From: Pseudomonas sp. ANT_H4
Lineage (GTDB): Bacteria; Pseudomonadota; Gammaproteobacteria; Pseudomonadales; Pseudomonadaceae
NCBI RefSeq assembly: GCF_008369295.1
Contig: NZ_VOBG01000004.1
Location: forward strand, 1-64,000
Reading direction: 5' to 3'
Length of the DNA: 64,000 bases
A program made the translations under genes and the position numbers. How positions within the stretch are numbered: position 1 is the first letter of the stretch; every line of letters begins with the position of its first letter. Under the pieces are notes generated by a model. The model was not told the origin of the DNA, did no database searches, and worked only from the letters and a program-made list of their open reading frames with translations. Below are positions 23,567-31,426 of the stretch, one piece after another.

Positions 23567-24867
23567 TCGAAGCCACCCTTTCCCGAGTCACTGGGTTCTT
23601 GAAAGACACCGTCGATCGCTACAAGCGCGATGCGGCATATCCAATACCGGCTTTCCGCTTGACTGTCGACGGCAACGACATCGCCCGGATCGTCAGCCCG
23701 CGGTTGATGGGCCTGGAGCTGACAGATAACCGGGGTATCGAAGCCGACCAGCTCAGCATCACGCTCAGCGACCACGACGGCCTGTTGTCGATTCCGCCCA
23801 AAGGCGCGGTATTGCGATTGTGGTTGGGCTGGAGCGACACCGGCCTGGTGGACAAAGGCACGTACACCGTCGACGAAACCGAGCACAGTGGTGCCCCGGA
23901 TGTGCTGAGCATTCGCGCTCGGTCAGCCGACCTGCGCAAGGGTCTGAAAACAAAACGCGAACGCAGCTGGAGCAATACCACCCTTGGCGACGTCTTGGGC
24001 GATATCGCCATTGGCAACGGCCTCACCGCCACCATTGCCGGAGCCTTAGACGGCCTGCCCATCCTGCAGCTCGACCAGGCTAACGAATCGGATGCCAATC
24101 TCATCAGCCGGCTGGGGGAAGAATTCGACGCGGTGGCCAGCGTCAAGGCAGGTTGCCTGCTGTGTCTGCCAGCTGGCGGCGGCAAGACCGCCAGCGGCCT
24201 GGACCTGCCCCACATCACCCTGACCCGTGCCGATGGCGACCAGCACCGCTACTTACAAGCCGACCGCGACAGCTACGACGGTGTGCGGGCCTACTTCTAC
24301 GACGTGAACAGCGCGAAGAAACAAGAAGCCATTGCCGGCGGTGGCGAAAACCTCAAGGACTTGCGCCACACCTACAGCGACAAACAGTCAGCCCTGCGCG
24401 CCGCCAGAGCCGAGTTCAACCGACTGCGTCGCGGCAGTGCCACCCTCAGCTACACCCTGGCGGCTGGCCGGCCCGATCTGATTCCGGAGCTGACCTATAC
24501 ACTCCAGGGTGTGAAAGACGAAATCGACGAAATCATCTGGTACGGCGGCAATGTGCAACACAGCCTCAGCCCGGACAGCGGGTACACCATGAGCCTGGAG
24601 CTGGAAAGCAAGCTGCCAGAAGATACCGTCGAGGATTTGGCGGAAGACAATAAAGTGAGTTACACCGGGATCATCGCCTACTACCGCGAAGAGACCACCG
24701 GTAAAGAGAAGACCATGGCGGCAGGAGACCAGGCCAAGCCGAGACGGTTGTTGTGGCTGTACACCAACAAGAACACGGCGAAGCGCGCCGTGGATCGGGA
24801 GTGGAAGCGGTTGCAGGCGGTGAGGGCCGAGGCGGACGACCCTCCAAGCAGCGGGGCCAAAGCGTAG
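23563..24867 (+). CDS. D: Baseplate hub, late control protein D (P2 gpD)
   Basis: The 434-residue product is a gp27-like hub protein of the phage late control D family, which holds the spike V at the tail end. AYPIPAFRLTVDGNDI near the N-terminus, LSITLSDHDGLLSIPPKGAVLRLWLGW and the C-terminal WEWQ-like region (REWKRLQAV) are recognisable. Last gene of the FI operon; only five bases separate it from the convergent exported moron. Confidence 0.94.
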   Translation: MIEATLSRVTGFLKDTVDRYKRDAAYPIPAFRLTVDGNDIARIVSPRLMGLELTDNRGIEADQLSITLSDHDGLLSIPPKGAVLRLWLGWSDTGLVDKGTYTVDETEHSGAPDVLSIRARSADLRKGLKTKRERSWSNTTLGDVLGDIAIGNGLTATIAGALDGLPILQLDQANESDANLISRLGEEFDAVASVKAGCLLCLPAGGGKTASGLDLPHITLTRADGDQHRYLQADRDSYDGVRAYFYDVNSAKKQEAIAGGGENLKDLRHTYSDKQSALRAARAEFNRLRRGSATLSYTLAAGRPDLIPELTYTLQGVKDEIDEIIWYGGNVQHSLSPDSGYTMSLELESKLPEDTVEDLAEDNKVSYTGIIAYYREETTGKEKTMAAGDQAKPRRLLWLYTNKNTAKRAVDREWKRLQAVRAEADDPPSSGAKA

Positions 24868-24872
24868 GGACG

Positions 24873-25331
24873 TTACTCGGAAAACACGGTAATGGTCGTG
24901 CCACCACCGTCACGGGCGAAGGCTTGGCATTCAATGGCCAGGCCTTTTTGCTCGACAGTGGCAATTTCGCTTTCGTCCTTCAGGGCCTCTTTACGGCACT
25001 GCTTGGAGGCCTTCACAACGTCAGCGGCGGACCGGGTTGAAACCAGGCTGCCGGTACGGCCGACCAGGTCATAAAAGCCCTGGTCTGGTGCTGGGCCATC
25101 CCAGGTGACGGCGATGTTGGGTTTGCCCAAGGCGCAGCTGAGAGACAGAGCGATGTTCGGGCCGTCGAGATACTCAGTGGTTTGTTTGCCTTCGGTCTGC
25201 TTGACCTGGGACAGGTGGCGCTCCTGCTGGAGGGCAGCAAGCACAGTATCGCAGGGTTCGGCGAGCGCATTGGTAGAGAGCGCCAGTAGTGCCAAGCCGG
25301 TACCAACTACCATCAGTAAATCGGTTCTCAC
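24873..25331 (-). CDS. Exported moron protein of unknown function
   Basis: A GTG start at 25331, five bases after AGAGGGA, gives 152 residues starting with a signal peptide (LLMVVGTGLALLALSTNALA, probable cleavage after Ala before EPCD). The mature part is about 130 residues with four cysteines (CDT, SCAL, QCRK, ECQA) that could form two disulfides in the periplasm. No family was recognised. It is convergent with D and lies between late genes and the control region, a usual place for lysogenic-conversion genes. A role in surface change or superinfection exclusion is possible but unproven. Confidence 0.7.
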   Translation of the reverse strand: MRTDLLMVVGTGLALLALSTNALAEPCDTVLAALQQERHLSQVKQTEGKQTTEYLDGPNIALSLSCALGKPNIAVTWDGPAPDQGFYDLVGRTGSLVSTRSAADVVKASKQCRKEALKDESEIATVEQKGLAIECQAFARDGGGTTITVFSE

Positions 25332-25460
25332 AACAGTCCCTCTCTGGATCATTCCTTGATACCTTCGCATCTGATGTGTTGCCAAGGCACATAGGCTATT
25401 GGGCAATCACTGTTTCGGCAATAGCTGCACGCCTGACTTGCACCGCATTTGTCCTACTTA

Positions 25461-25482
25461 AAAGCCCGGCGGACCGGGCTTT
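25461..25482 (-). terminator. Rho-independent terminator of the 53-aa gene
   Basis: A perfect 9-bp stem AAAGCCCGG/CCGGGCTTT with a 4-base loop lies directly after the small minus-strand gene at 25488. On the minus strand the stem runs into TTTT. Confidence 0.8.
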
Positions 25483-25487
25483 CCCCC

Positions 25488-25649
25488 CTACTGAGCGCTC
25501 AAGAGCACATCAATAAACCGAAGGATGTCGTTCCGGTGTTCTTCGCTTAGCTGCCTGAACCCCTTCACCAGATGCAGCTCAGCTGTTGTTAAACGCTGGT
25601 CTTCACCGCCTTCGGCTTGATTGGTCTCTGCATCGCTGTTCACCAACAT
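25488..25649 (-). CDS. Small 53-residue protein, unknown
   Basis: A frame of 53 codons starts at ATG 25649 with a GGAG/AGGAC ribosome-binding site and stops six bases before a strong terminator, which makes it a convincing small gene. The C-terminal half (LVKGFRQLSEEHRNDILRF) is an amphipathic helix pair like the tail found after the HTH in some XRE regulators. It has no DNA-binding domain of its own. It lies between the exported moron and the repressor, on the repressor strand. Function unknown. Apart from it, 25350-25867 shows no gene. Confidence 0.65.
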   Translation of the reverse strand: MLVNSDAETNQAEGGEDQRLTTAELHLVKGFRQLSEEHRNDILRFIDVLLSAQ

Positions 25650-25867
25650 GTCCTACTCCCTTTACAACACGTAACGGGCGCCCGGCACCATCAGTAGTAC
25701 CGTCGAAAACACCCGGCGAACGAACGATTCTCTGCATGTTTGAGTGTGTCACCACCCCTGCCATGCAATAAAAAGCGACGGACGCTGTGGGCAGAGAAGC
25801 AAGTAGGTGTAGTACATCGAGAGGTGAGACAAGTGCCTGCCCCTGAACCGTTGATACGGCGGAAAAC

Positions 25868-26206
25868 TTAATGAGCCGGCGCTACTGCCAATGCATTGGT
25901 GAGTCGCACAACGGACGCTTTATCGCCGTCGGAAAGCGAGCGGTAACTTTCAATAATTTTGGATTCGACGCTATCGATCGCATCCTCTGAAAGCAGGGCC
26001 TTGGAACCTGTCAGTACGTAGTGAACATCCACCCCCGCCCTTTCAAGCGCTGACAGATAACGCAGATCTGGCGAATTCATGCCCAGTTCGTACGCCTTTT
26101 GTGTCCCACGACTGACGCTCCCCAACGCCCCAAAATCGGTCTGATTCAGGCCTAAGCGATCGCGCTCTTCTCTCAGGCGATCGCCCACTCCTTCAGAAAT
26201 GTACAT
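25868..26206 (-). CDS. XRE-family prophage repressor (C protein role)
   Basis: The 112-residue protein has an N-terminal HTH (GDRLREERDRLGLNQTDFGALGSVSRGTQKAYELG) and a helical C-terminal dimerisation region without a LexA-type protease domain, so it would not be RecA-cleaved directly. It faces the early operon across a 76-base region with a dyad operator, the classic immunity switch. ATG 26206 is preferred with AGAAGG upstream; a TTG at 26218 is the alternative. Confidence 0.85.
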   Translation of the reverse strand: MYISEGVGDRLREERDRLGLNQTDFGALGSVSRGTQKAYELGMNSPDLRYLSALERAGVDVHYVLTGSKALLSEDAIDSVESKIIESYRSLSDGDKASVVRLTNALAVAPAH

Positions 26207-26225
26207 TTTTCTGCTCAACCTTCTA

Positions 26226-26254
26226 TTGACTTGAACATTTTTATATTCAAGAAT
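26226..26254 (+). promoter_or_regulatory. Early promoter and repressor operator
   Basis: TTGACT (26226-26231), a 17-base spacer and AAGAAT (26249-26254) form a candidate rightward early promoter. The perfect dyad CTTGAA-N10-TTCAAG (26230-26251) lies across it, so a bound repressor would block RNA polymerase. The leftward repressor promoter must overlap the same region. Confidence 0.6.
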
Positions 26255-26282
26255 GGCCCCACATCAACACGAACGAACACAC

Positions 26283-26492
26283 ATGAACACTATGCCCGCC
26301 CCCCTTACACCCGAGCAAGCCCGCGCGGCTCTTGACCGCAACGGTGTGAGCATTGCCGAGTTCTGTCGCAAATATGAGCTGAACAGAAATCTGGTCAGCG
26401 ATTTGCTCAACGGCCGCAAGAAAGGTCGTCGTGGTGAAGCGCATCGAGCAGCTGTTCTGCTCGGAATCAAAGACGGCGTGATTACAAACTAG
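26283..26492 (+). CDS. BcepMu gp16-family DNA-binding protein (Cro/Cox position)
   Basis: A 69-residue protein with the HTH-like segment RNGVSIAEFCRKYELNRNLVSDLLNGRKKGRRGEAHRAAVLLGI, characteristic of the BcepMu gp16-type phage proteins. It is the first rightward gene facing the repressor, the place of Cox in P2, so it may act as anti-repressor and possibly directionality factor. ATG 26283 is chosen for its distance from the promoter; ATG 26292 is possible. Confidence 0.8.
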   Translation: MNTMPAPLTPEQARAALDRNGVSIAEFCRKYELNRNLVSDLLNGRKKGRRGEAHRAAVLLGIKDGVITN

Positions 26493-26521
26493 GGCCTCTG
26501 GCTCCAAGGGGAAACCAGAAG

Positions 26522-26995
26522 ATGAAACGCCCAGTTCTAGACAGCAGAAAGAGCGTCGTTATGGCCGTCATCGGCGCCTACCCAGGCGGTCGGTCGTACG
26601 CCTCGGCAGACCTCGGCATGCCAATCAAGAAGTTCGACAACCAGGCCTACGAGAACGCTGGCAGCCGCCCGCTGACCGACGAACACATTCACCGTCTGGA
26701 GCAGGTCGCCGGAACTACGTTCCTGGCTGACTACATCGCGGCAATGTACGGCGGCATGTTCGTGCCGCTGAGCATCCCGCAGAACCTGGACAACGTGGAA
26801 CTGTACAGCCGCTCGCTCAAGGCTTCGGCCAAGCGGGGCAAGGTCGACCAGATCATGTCTGCCGCCCTGGATGACGGAATCATCGAAAAGCGTGAGGCCG
26901 ACGCGATCATCAGTGCCCTGATCACTTACATGTCCGCCCGCTACGCCGAGGTGTTCGCGACCATCCAGCTTTACAGCAAAGGAGCTGTCCAGTGA
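26522..26995 (+). CDS. YmfL-family phage regulatory protein (CII-like)
   Basis: The 157-residue protein matches YmfL-type putative regulators: MKRPVLDSRKSVVMAVIGAYPGGR, then LGMPIKKFDNQAYENAGSRPLTDEHIHRLEQVAGTTFLADYIAAMYGG. Its fold is HTH-like and helical. YmfL proteins are CII-like regulators in e14 and P2-type prophages. It overlaps the Ogr-like gene by four bases. Confidence 0.85.
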   Translation: MKRPVLDSRKSVVMAVIGAYPGGRSYASADLGMPIKKFDNQAYENAGSRPLTDEHIHRLEQVAGTTFLADYIAAMYGGMFVPLSIPQNLDNVELYSRSLKASAKRGKVDQIMSAALDDGIIEKREADAIISALITYMSARYAEVFATIQLYSKGAVQ

Positions 26996-27279
26996 GCACT
27001 TACAAACTGGTCTGCCCCCACTGCCACGGCCGCATGCGCATCCGCACCAGCGAAGGGCAGCATATTTTCCTGCGTATCACCTATATGCAATGCACCAACG
27101 AAGCGTGCGGCTGGGCCGTGCGTGCTGAATTTCAAATGACCCATGAACTGAGCCCCAGCGGCATGCCAAACCCGGCTGTCCGCCTTCCAGTTGCAGATGT
27201 GGTCATTCGTCGCCAGGCAATGAAAACAGCCAACGATCAACCCGATCTGCTGGATCAACTGGAAATGGAGCGCGCGTGA
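26992..27279 (+). CDS. ogr: Ogr/Delta-like zinc-finger late gene activator
   Basis: The 95-residue protein starts MSTYKLVCPHCHGRMRIRTSE and has cysteines in CPHC and CTNEAC, the zinc-binding C-x2-C...C-x4-C arrangement of Ogr. P2 Ogr activates late promoters by binding a TGT/ACA dyad near -55 and contacting RNA polymerase alpha. Four matching promoters are present in this prophage. It starts with GTG 26992 coupled to the YmfL stop. Unlike P2, where ogr follows D, it lies here in the early operon. Confidence 0.88.
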   Translation: MSTYKLVCPHCHGRMRIRTSEGQHIFLRITYMQCTNEACGWAVRAEFQMTHELSPSGMPNPAVRLPVADVVIRRQAMKTANDQPDLLDQLEMERA

Positions 27280-27650
27280 TGAAACTCGATCAACAGACTC
27301 ATGACTACCGCAGCAGCATGCAACAAGCTGCTTTCGCCTACCTGAAACGCCATGAAGCAGAACACTTGGTGGATTGCGATTTGTTGTTTGATCGCTGCAT
27401 CCGGCATCTGACCCTTGCACTGGAAGTGCCAGTATTCATGGCGCCCAAGCTGGTCCATAACGCCTGGACTGAATTGCAGGTCATCAAAAAGCGCCGTTGG
27501 ATTGGCATCGACTGGGCCAGTGGCTCGGACAGTACCCGTGTCCACTTGGTGGACGTTCTCGCAGGTCAACGCTTCCCGGTATCAGCTCGGTTTTTGCCAC
27601 AGAAGCTGCTCGACCAGCGCAACACCGAATACAAGCAACACCCTCAGTAA
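27279..27650 (+). CDS. Conserved phage protein, unknown
   Basis: The 123-residue protein overlaps the ogr-like stop by one base, so it is cotranslated. It is a mixed helical protein with a basic centre (ELQVIKKRRWIGIDWASGSDSTRVHLVDV), where the last part resembles a short beta hairpin. No motif or membrane segment identifies a function. GTG 27276 is an alternative start. Confidence 0.6.
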   Translation: MKLDQQTHDYRSSMQQAAFAYLKRHEAEHLVDCDLLFDRCIRHLTLALEVPVFMAPKLVHNAWTELQVIKKRRWIGIDWASGSDSTRVHLVDVLAGQRFPVSARFLPQKLLDQRNTEYKQHPQ

Positions 27651-27726
27651 CGCTCCCTTTTAAACCCCCGCCCTGCCCCGTCTCCAATGGGTTTGGGTGA
27701 GCTTTGCCCGCAATCCGAGGTGGACC

Positions 27727-27960
27727 ATGGAAATCGACATCGCCATCACCGCAAAACTGCCCCGCGACCAGGCCGAGGCACTGCTCCAGGACCTGCGCGC
27801 GCAGTACGCGTTGCTGTTCAACGAGCATTGGTATGACGACCGCTTTCGCATGATCCCCGAGGGTTTGCGGCACGGCTCGTTGCTGGTGGCCTTCCCCGCG
27901 TTGGCCGCACGAAAAAGCCTGATTGGCGCCCTTAAACACAGTCTCGACGAAGCGAAGTAA
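27727..27960 (+). CDS. Small phage protein, unknown
   Basis: A 77-residue protein (MEIDIAITAKLPRDQAEALLQDLRAQY...) with an alternating beta-alpha pattern, ending six bases before the replication gene start. Close spacing suggests it belongs to the replication operon. No family recognised. Confidence 0.6.
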   Translation: MEIDIAITAKLPRDQAEALLQDLRAQYALLFNEHWYDDRFRMIPEGLRHGSLLVAFPALAARKSLIGALKHSLDEAK

Positions 27961-27966
27961 GCCACG

Positions 27967-30690
27967 ATGGAAATGGAACAAAGGCTGCGAGCCGACGTCA
28001 TCCAACGCATTGAGCGGGACTACCAGCTCAAGCACATGGCCCACACCAATTACATGCGCAAGGGTGTTTGCCCTGCCTGCGGCCAGAAGACCCTGTACAC
28101 CTTCTACGATTCGCCCTGGACGCTGATCTGCGGACGGCCGGAGAAATGCGACCACCGCGTCCACGTAAAGGACGTCTACGACGACTTGTTCAACGACTGG
28201 AGCAAGACCGCCCCGTCGACGCCGGATAATCCGCTTGCCACGGCGCGCGCCTACCTTGAGTTTGCGCGGGGCTTCAAGTTTGAGCTGATCGCCGGTTGGT
28301 TCACCCAGGACAACTACTGGGATGGCCGGCAGAACATCGGCAGCGCCACGGTGCGTTTCGCCCTAGAAAAAGGTGGGTACTGGGAACGCCTGATAGACCG
28401 GCCAGACCGATTCGGAAAGATGAAAGCGCGCTTCCGTCCGACCGGCGAAGGCCTGACCGGTTACAAGGGCGTTTGGTGGTGCCCACCGAGCGTGGACCTG
28501 CTGGAGGTAGATGAGCTGTTTATAGTTGAAGGGATCTTCGACTCTATTGCATTGCTGCATAACGACACGTCGGCCGTGTCGATGATGTCCAGCGCACCCT
28601 GCCCGATTGATTCGCTTAAAGCCCTGGTAAAGCTACGCCACGACGCTGGCAAGCGCTTGCCGCTGCTGGTATGGGCACTGGATAACGAGCCCGTCGCCAA
28701 GGCCAACATGCGCCGCTGGGCGAAGGAAGCACGCGACCTGGGTTTCACCTGCAAAGCGGCGGTGATCCCGCAGCCCAATGCCAAAAAGGTCGACTGGAAC
28801 GACCTGCACCAACGGTGGAAATCGATCGAGGGCGACGACAAACGTGCCGAGCGTATCGAGCAAGACCTTGATGAGGCCCGCCACCACGGCGATCTGTTGC
28901 TTGCCGACTCGGCTGAGGAAAAGGGTTTCCTCATCTACCTGCGCGACGAGCGCAAGGAATTCAATTTTACATTCCGCAAGCGCCTGTACTGGTTTCGGCT
29001 GGACCTTGATAAGTACGACCGCGCCATGGGCGATCTGGAGAGTTCAGAGCGCCATGAAGACCAACTGCTAAACGACGAACAAAAGCGCTACAAGGCACTG
29101 CGCCAATCCGGCTCAGTGACCAGCATCGCCAACTGCAATTTCCAGGCGCTGTACTACATGCGCAACGACCTGACCGATGAGGCTTGGTACTACTTCCGTA
29201 TCGAGCGCCCGCAAGGGCCTGCCATCAAAAGCACGTTCACGGCCAAGCAGCTCACGTCGGCGCCTGAGTTCGCAAATCGCCTGCTCAACGTCTCCAACGG
29301 CGCGATGTTCGAGGGCAGCGCCCAACAACTGAAGCGGATTTTGGCGCCCCAGCTGGACTGCCTGAAAACCGTCAACACCATCGAGTGGATCGGCTACAGC
29401 CGCGAGCACGGTGCTTATGTGTTCAACGATCTGGCCTTCTTCGGCGGCGCGGTGCAGGTGCGCAACAAGGAAGACTTTTTCGATCTTGGGAAGCTGAGCA
29501 TCAAGTCGCAGAGCCAGTCGCCCGTGTTGCACATCAATACCGACCTCAATGAATACAACGAAGGTTGGTTCGAGATCTACTGGCGCTGCTTTGGGGTGCA
29601 GGGGCTGGTGGTACTGGCCTGGTGGTTGGGGGCATTGCACGCCGAGCAGATTCGCCAGATCCACAAGTCACTGATGTTCCTGGAGCTGGTGGGAGAAGCC
29701 GGCTCAGGCAAGACCACCCTGGTGGAGCTGCTGTGGAAGTCGGTCGGGCGTACTGATTACGAAGGCTTTGACCCGTCCAAAGCGACCGCCGCAAGCCGTG
29801 CGCGTAACTTTTCGCAGGTTAGCAACTTGCCAGTGGTGCTGATTGAGTCGGAGCGTGAGCAAAAGGAAGGCCAGCCGGTTAAACACTTCGACTGGGACGA
29901 ACTGAAAACCGCCTACAACGGCCGGAGTGTTCGCTCCACTGGCGTGAAAAACAACGGCAATGATACCCACGAACCGCCGTTCCGCGCCGCCCTGCTGATC
30001 GCGCAGAACAACCCGGTGAACGCCTCGGAACCGATCCTGCAGCGTATCTGCCATGTCCATCTGACGCGCGAACACCACACCCCGGAAACCAAGCAGTACG
30101 CCGAGCAGTTGGAGCGTATGCCGATGGACAGCATCAGCGGCTTCCTGGTCAAGGCGCTGCAACGCGAAGCCGACACCATGCGCCTGCTGGAGGAAAACAC
30201 CTCCCGCTACGAGCAGGAGCTGCTGGCCCTGCCCGGCGTCCGTACCGTGCGTATCGCCAAGAACCACGGCCAACTGCGCAGCCTGGTAGACGCACTGGCC
30301 GGGGTGGTGCCCCTCGGCGAACGTCGAACGGCCCTCGCTCATGCCGAGATCAGCCGCATGGCCCTGGAGCGGCAGCAAGCAATCAACGCCGACCACCCGA
30401 CCGTGCGCGAGTTTTGGGACCTGTACGAATTCCTCAATGGCATGGACGAGAAAGGCGCGCTCAACCATGCGCGTCGCGATGGCCTGATCGCCGTGAACCT
30501 CAACGAGTTCGTGGAGATGGCAGCCAACAAGCGGCAGCAGGTTCCCCCGCTGAGCGACCTGAAACGCCTGCTCAAGAGCAGTAAATCACCCAAGTTTCTG
30601 GAGTCGAACAAGCCCGTCAACTCGGCGCGATTGCTGGACGCTTTCGATAAACCGAAAACCACGCGCTGCTGGGTTTTCCAGGGCGCGTAG
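27967..30690 (+). CDS. Replication protein: zinc finger, toprim and P-loop helicase
   Basis: The 907-residue protein opens with a primase-type zinc finger (CPAC at 35-38, C55, C61), followed by a toprim domain at about 180-250 (VDELFIVEGIFDS...LLVWALDNEP). After a long central region, a helicase domain follows with Walker A GEAGSGKTT near residue 577 and QNNPVNASEPILQRICHVHLTR as sensor/arginine-finger region. This primase-helicase plan recalls the P4 alpha protein and Pseudomonas prophage toprim proteins, and differs from the rolling-circle gpA of P2. It should unwind and prime phage DNA. Its origin is not known; the 851-1168 repeat island is one candidate. Confidence 0.85.
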   Translation: MEMEQRLRADVIQRIERDYQLKHMAHTNYMRKGVCPACGQKTLYTFYDSPWTLICGRPEKCDHRVHVKDVYDDLFNDWSKTAPSTPDNPLATARAYLEFARGFKFELIAGWFTQDNYWDGRQNIGSATVRFALEKGGYWERLIDRPDRFGKMKARFRPTGEGLTGYKGVWWCPPSVDLLEVDELFIVEGIFDSIALLHNDTSAVSMMSSAPCPIDSLKALVKLRHDAGKRLPLLVWALDNEPVAKANMRRWAKEARDLGFTCKAAVIPQPNAKKVDWNDLHQRWKSIEGDDKRAERIEQDLDEARHHGDLLLADSAEEKGFLIYLRDERKEFNFTFRKRLYWFRLDLDKYDRAMGDLESSERHEDQLLNDEQKRYKALRQSGSVTSIANCNFQALYYMRNDLTDEAWYYFRIERPQGPAIKSTFTAKQLTSAPEFANRLLNVSNGAMFEGSAQQLKRILAPQLDCLKTVNTIEWIGYSREHGAYVFNDLAFFGGAVQVRNKEDFFDLGKLSIKSQSQSPVLHINTDLNEYNEGWFEIYWRCFGVQGLVVLAWWLGALHAEQIRQIHKSLMFLELVGEAGSGKTTLVELLWKSVGRTDYEGFDPSKATAASRARNFSQVSNLPVVLIESEREQKEGQPVKHFDWDELKTAYNGRSVRSTGVKNNGNDTHEPPFRAALLIAQNNPVNASEPILQRICHVHLTREHHTPETKQYAEQLERMPMDSISGFLVKALQREADTMRLLEENTSRYEQELLALPGVRTVRIAKNHGQLRSLVDALAGVVPLGERRTALAHAEISRMALERQQAINADHPTVREFWDLYEFLNGMDEKGALNHARRDGLIAVNLNEFVEMAANKRQQVPPLSDLKRLLKSSKSPKFLESNKPVNSARLLDAFDKPKTTRCWVFQGA

Positions 30691-30738
30691 GGGCTGCAAA
30701 CCCTCGACATCAACCACCCAAAGGAGAAGCACCATGCA
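30690..30738 (+). repeat. Leader repeat, copy A
   Basis: A 49-base segment ending on the start codon of the following gene recurs at 31060-31108 with three differences. It includes GGGGCTGCAA near its start and the strong ribosome site AAAGGAG. Copy A has lost most of the stem that copy B can form. Confidence 0.85.
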
Positions 30739-31045
30739 CATACAAGTCATCACCGGTGACGGCCAAGACGGGGAAACCAACCGCCTTCGACATCTGAAAG
30801 AGCTGAAGGCCTGGTTTAACGAGTCCGGGAAAATTGTTCACGCTGAAGCCTATGACCCTGCCGGGCTGGTCGCAATTCTGGAGGTTCGTGCGGCAACTGA
30901 AAGAGAGTTCCTAGTGCTGGAGTGCAGCCGTGAGCAGATCCAGGCAGTCCTGGAGTGGCAGTCGGAAACGGATGAATTTGTAGAGTTTGAAAACCTGCTG
31001 CTGCACCTGGTGCGCAAGCAAAACCCAACCGGCGAAAGCCAGTAA
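30734..31045 (+). CDS. Phage accessory protein, unknown
   Basis: A 103-residue acidic protein with alternating strands and helices (MHIQVITGDGQDGETNRLRHLKELKAWFNESGKIVHAEAYDPAGLVAILEVRAA). An AAGGAG site lies seven bases before ATG 30734 inside a leader that is repeated in front of the next gene. No family recognised; not similar to that next protein, so only the leader is duplicated. Confidence 0.6.
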   Translation: MHIQVITGDGQDGETNRLRHLKELKAWFNESGKIVHAEAYDPAGLVAILEVRAATEREFLVLECSREQIQAVLEWQSETDEFVEFENLLLHLVRKQNPTGESQ

Positions 31046-31059
31046 GAAGGTGGTGCCGA

Positions 31060-31108
31060 GGGGCTGCAACCCCTCGACACCGACCACCCAAAGGAGAAGC
31101 ACCATGCA
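31060..31108 (+). repeat. Leader repeat, copy B
   Basis: Second copy of the 49-base leader. With the preceding bases it forms a 7-bp stem CGAGGGG/CCCCTCG around CTGCAA (31057-31076), a few bases before AAAGGAG, so it could act as an RNA control element or a recombination-generated module. Confidence 0.85.
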
Positions 31109-31424
31109 AGTGAATCAACCCAAAGGCGGTACCGCAGAGGCTACCACACCTCGCTACGACACCATTGTTATCCGTGGTGCCCAAGGATCTGCTGTGCCGA
31201 AAGAGGTAGATGGCGGCGAAGTCATCTCTTGGAGTCGCGGCCATGAGCTCGCGGCCATGAATGCCTTAGAAGAGTTAGTTGAAGACCTGGCCGCTGGCGA
31301 CAGCTCGTACCCGACGTTCATCGCTGAACGAGCGCAGAAAGCCCTAGACCTCATGAAGCTGCGGCGCACCCTTGGCTGGTCTACAGAGCCGGTCCCTAAC
31401 GAAACCGTACAGGGAGAGCAGTGA
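31104..31424 (+). CDS. Phage accessory protein, unknown
   Basis: The 106-residue product (MQVNQPKGGTAEATTPRYDTIVIRGAQ...) has a disordered N-terminus and a helical middle (MNALEELVEDLAAGDSSYPTFIAERAQKALDLMKLRRTLGW). Translation is predicted from the AAAGGAG in the repeated leader. It is followed within three bases by the next gene. No family recognised. Confidence 0.6.
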   Translation: MQVNQPKGGTAEATTPRYDTIVIRGAQGSAVPKEVDGGEVISWSRGHELAAMNALEELVEDLAAGDSSYPTFIAERAQKALDLMKLRRTLGWSTEPVPNETVQGEQ

Positions 31425-31426
31425 TC

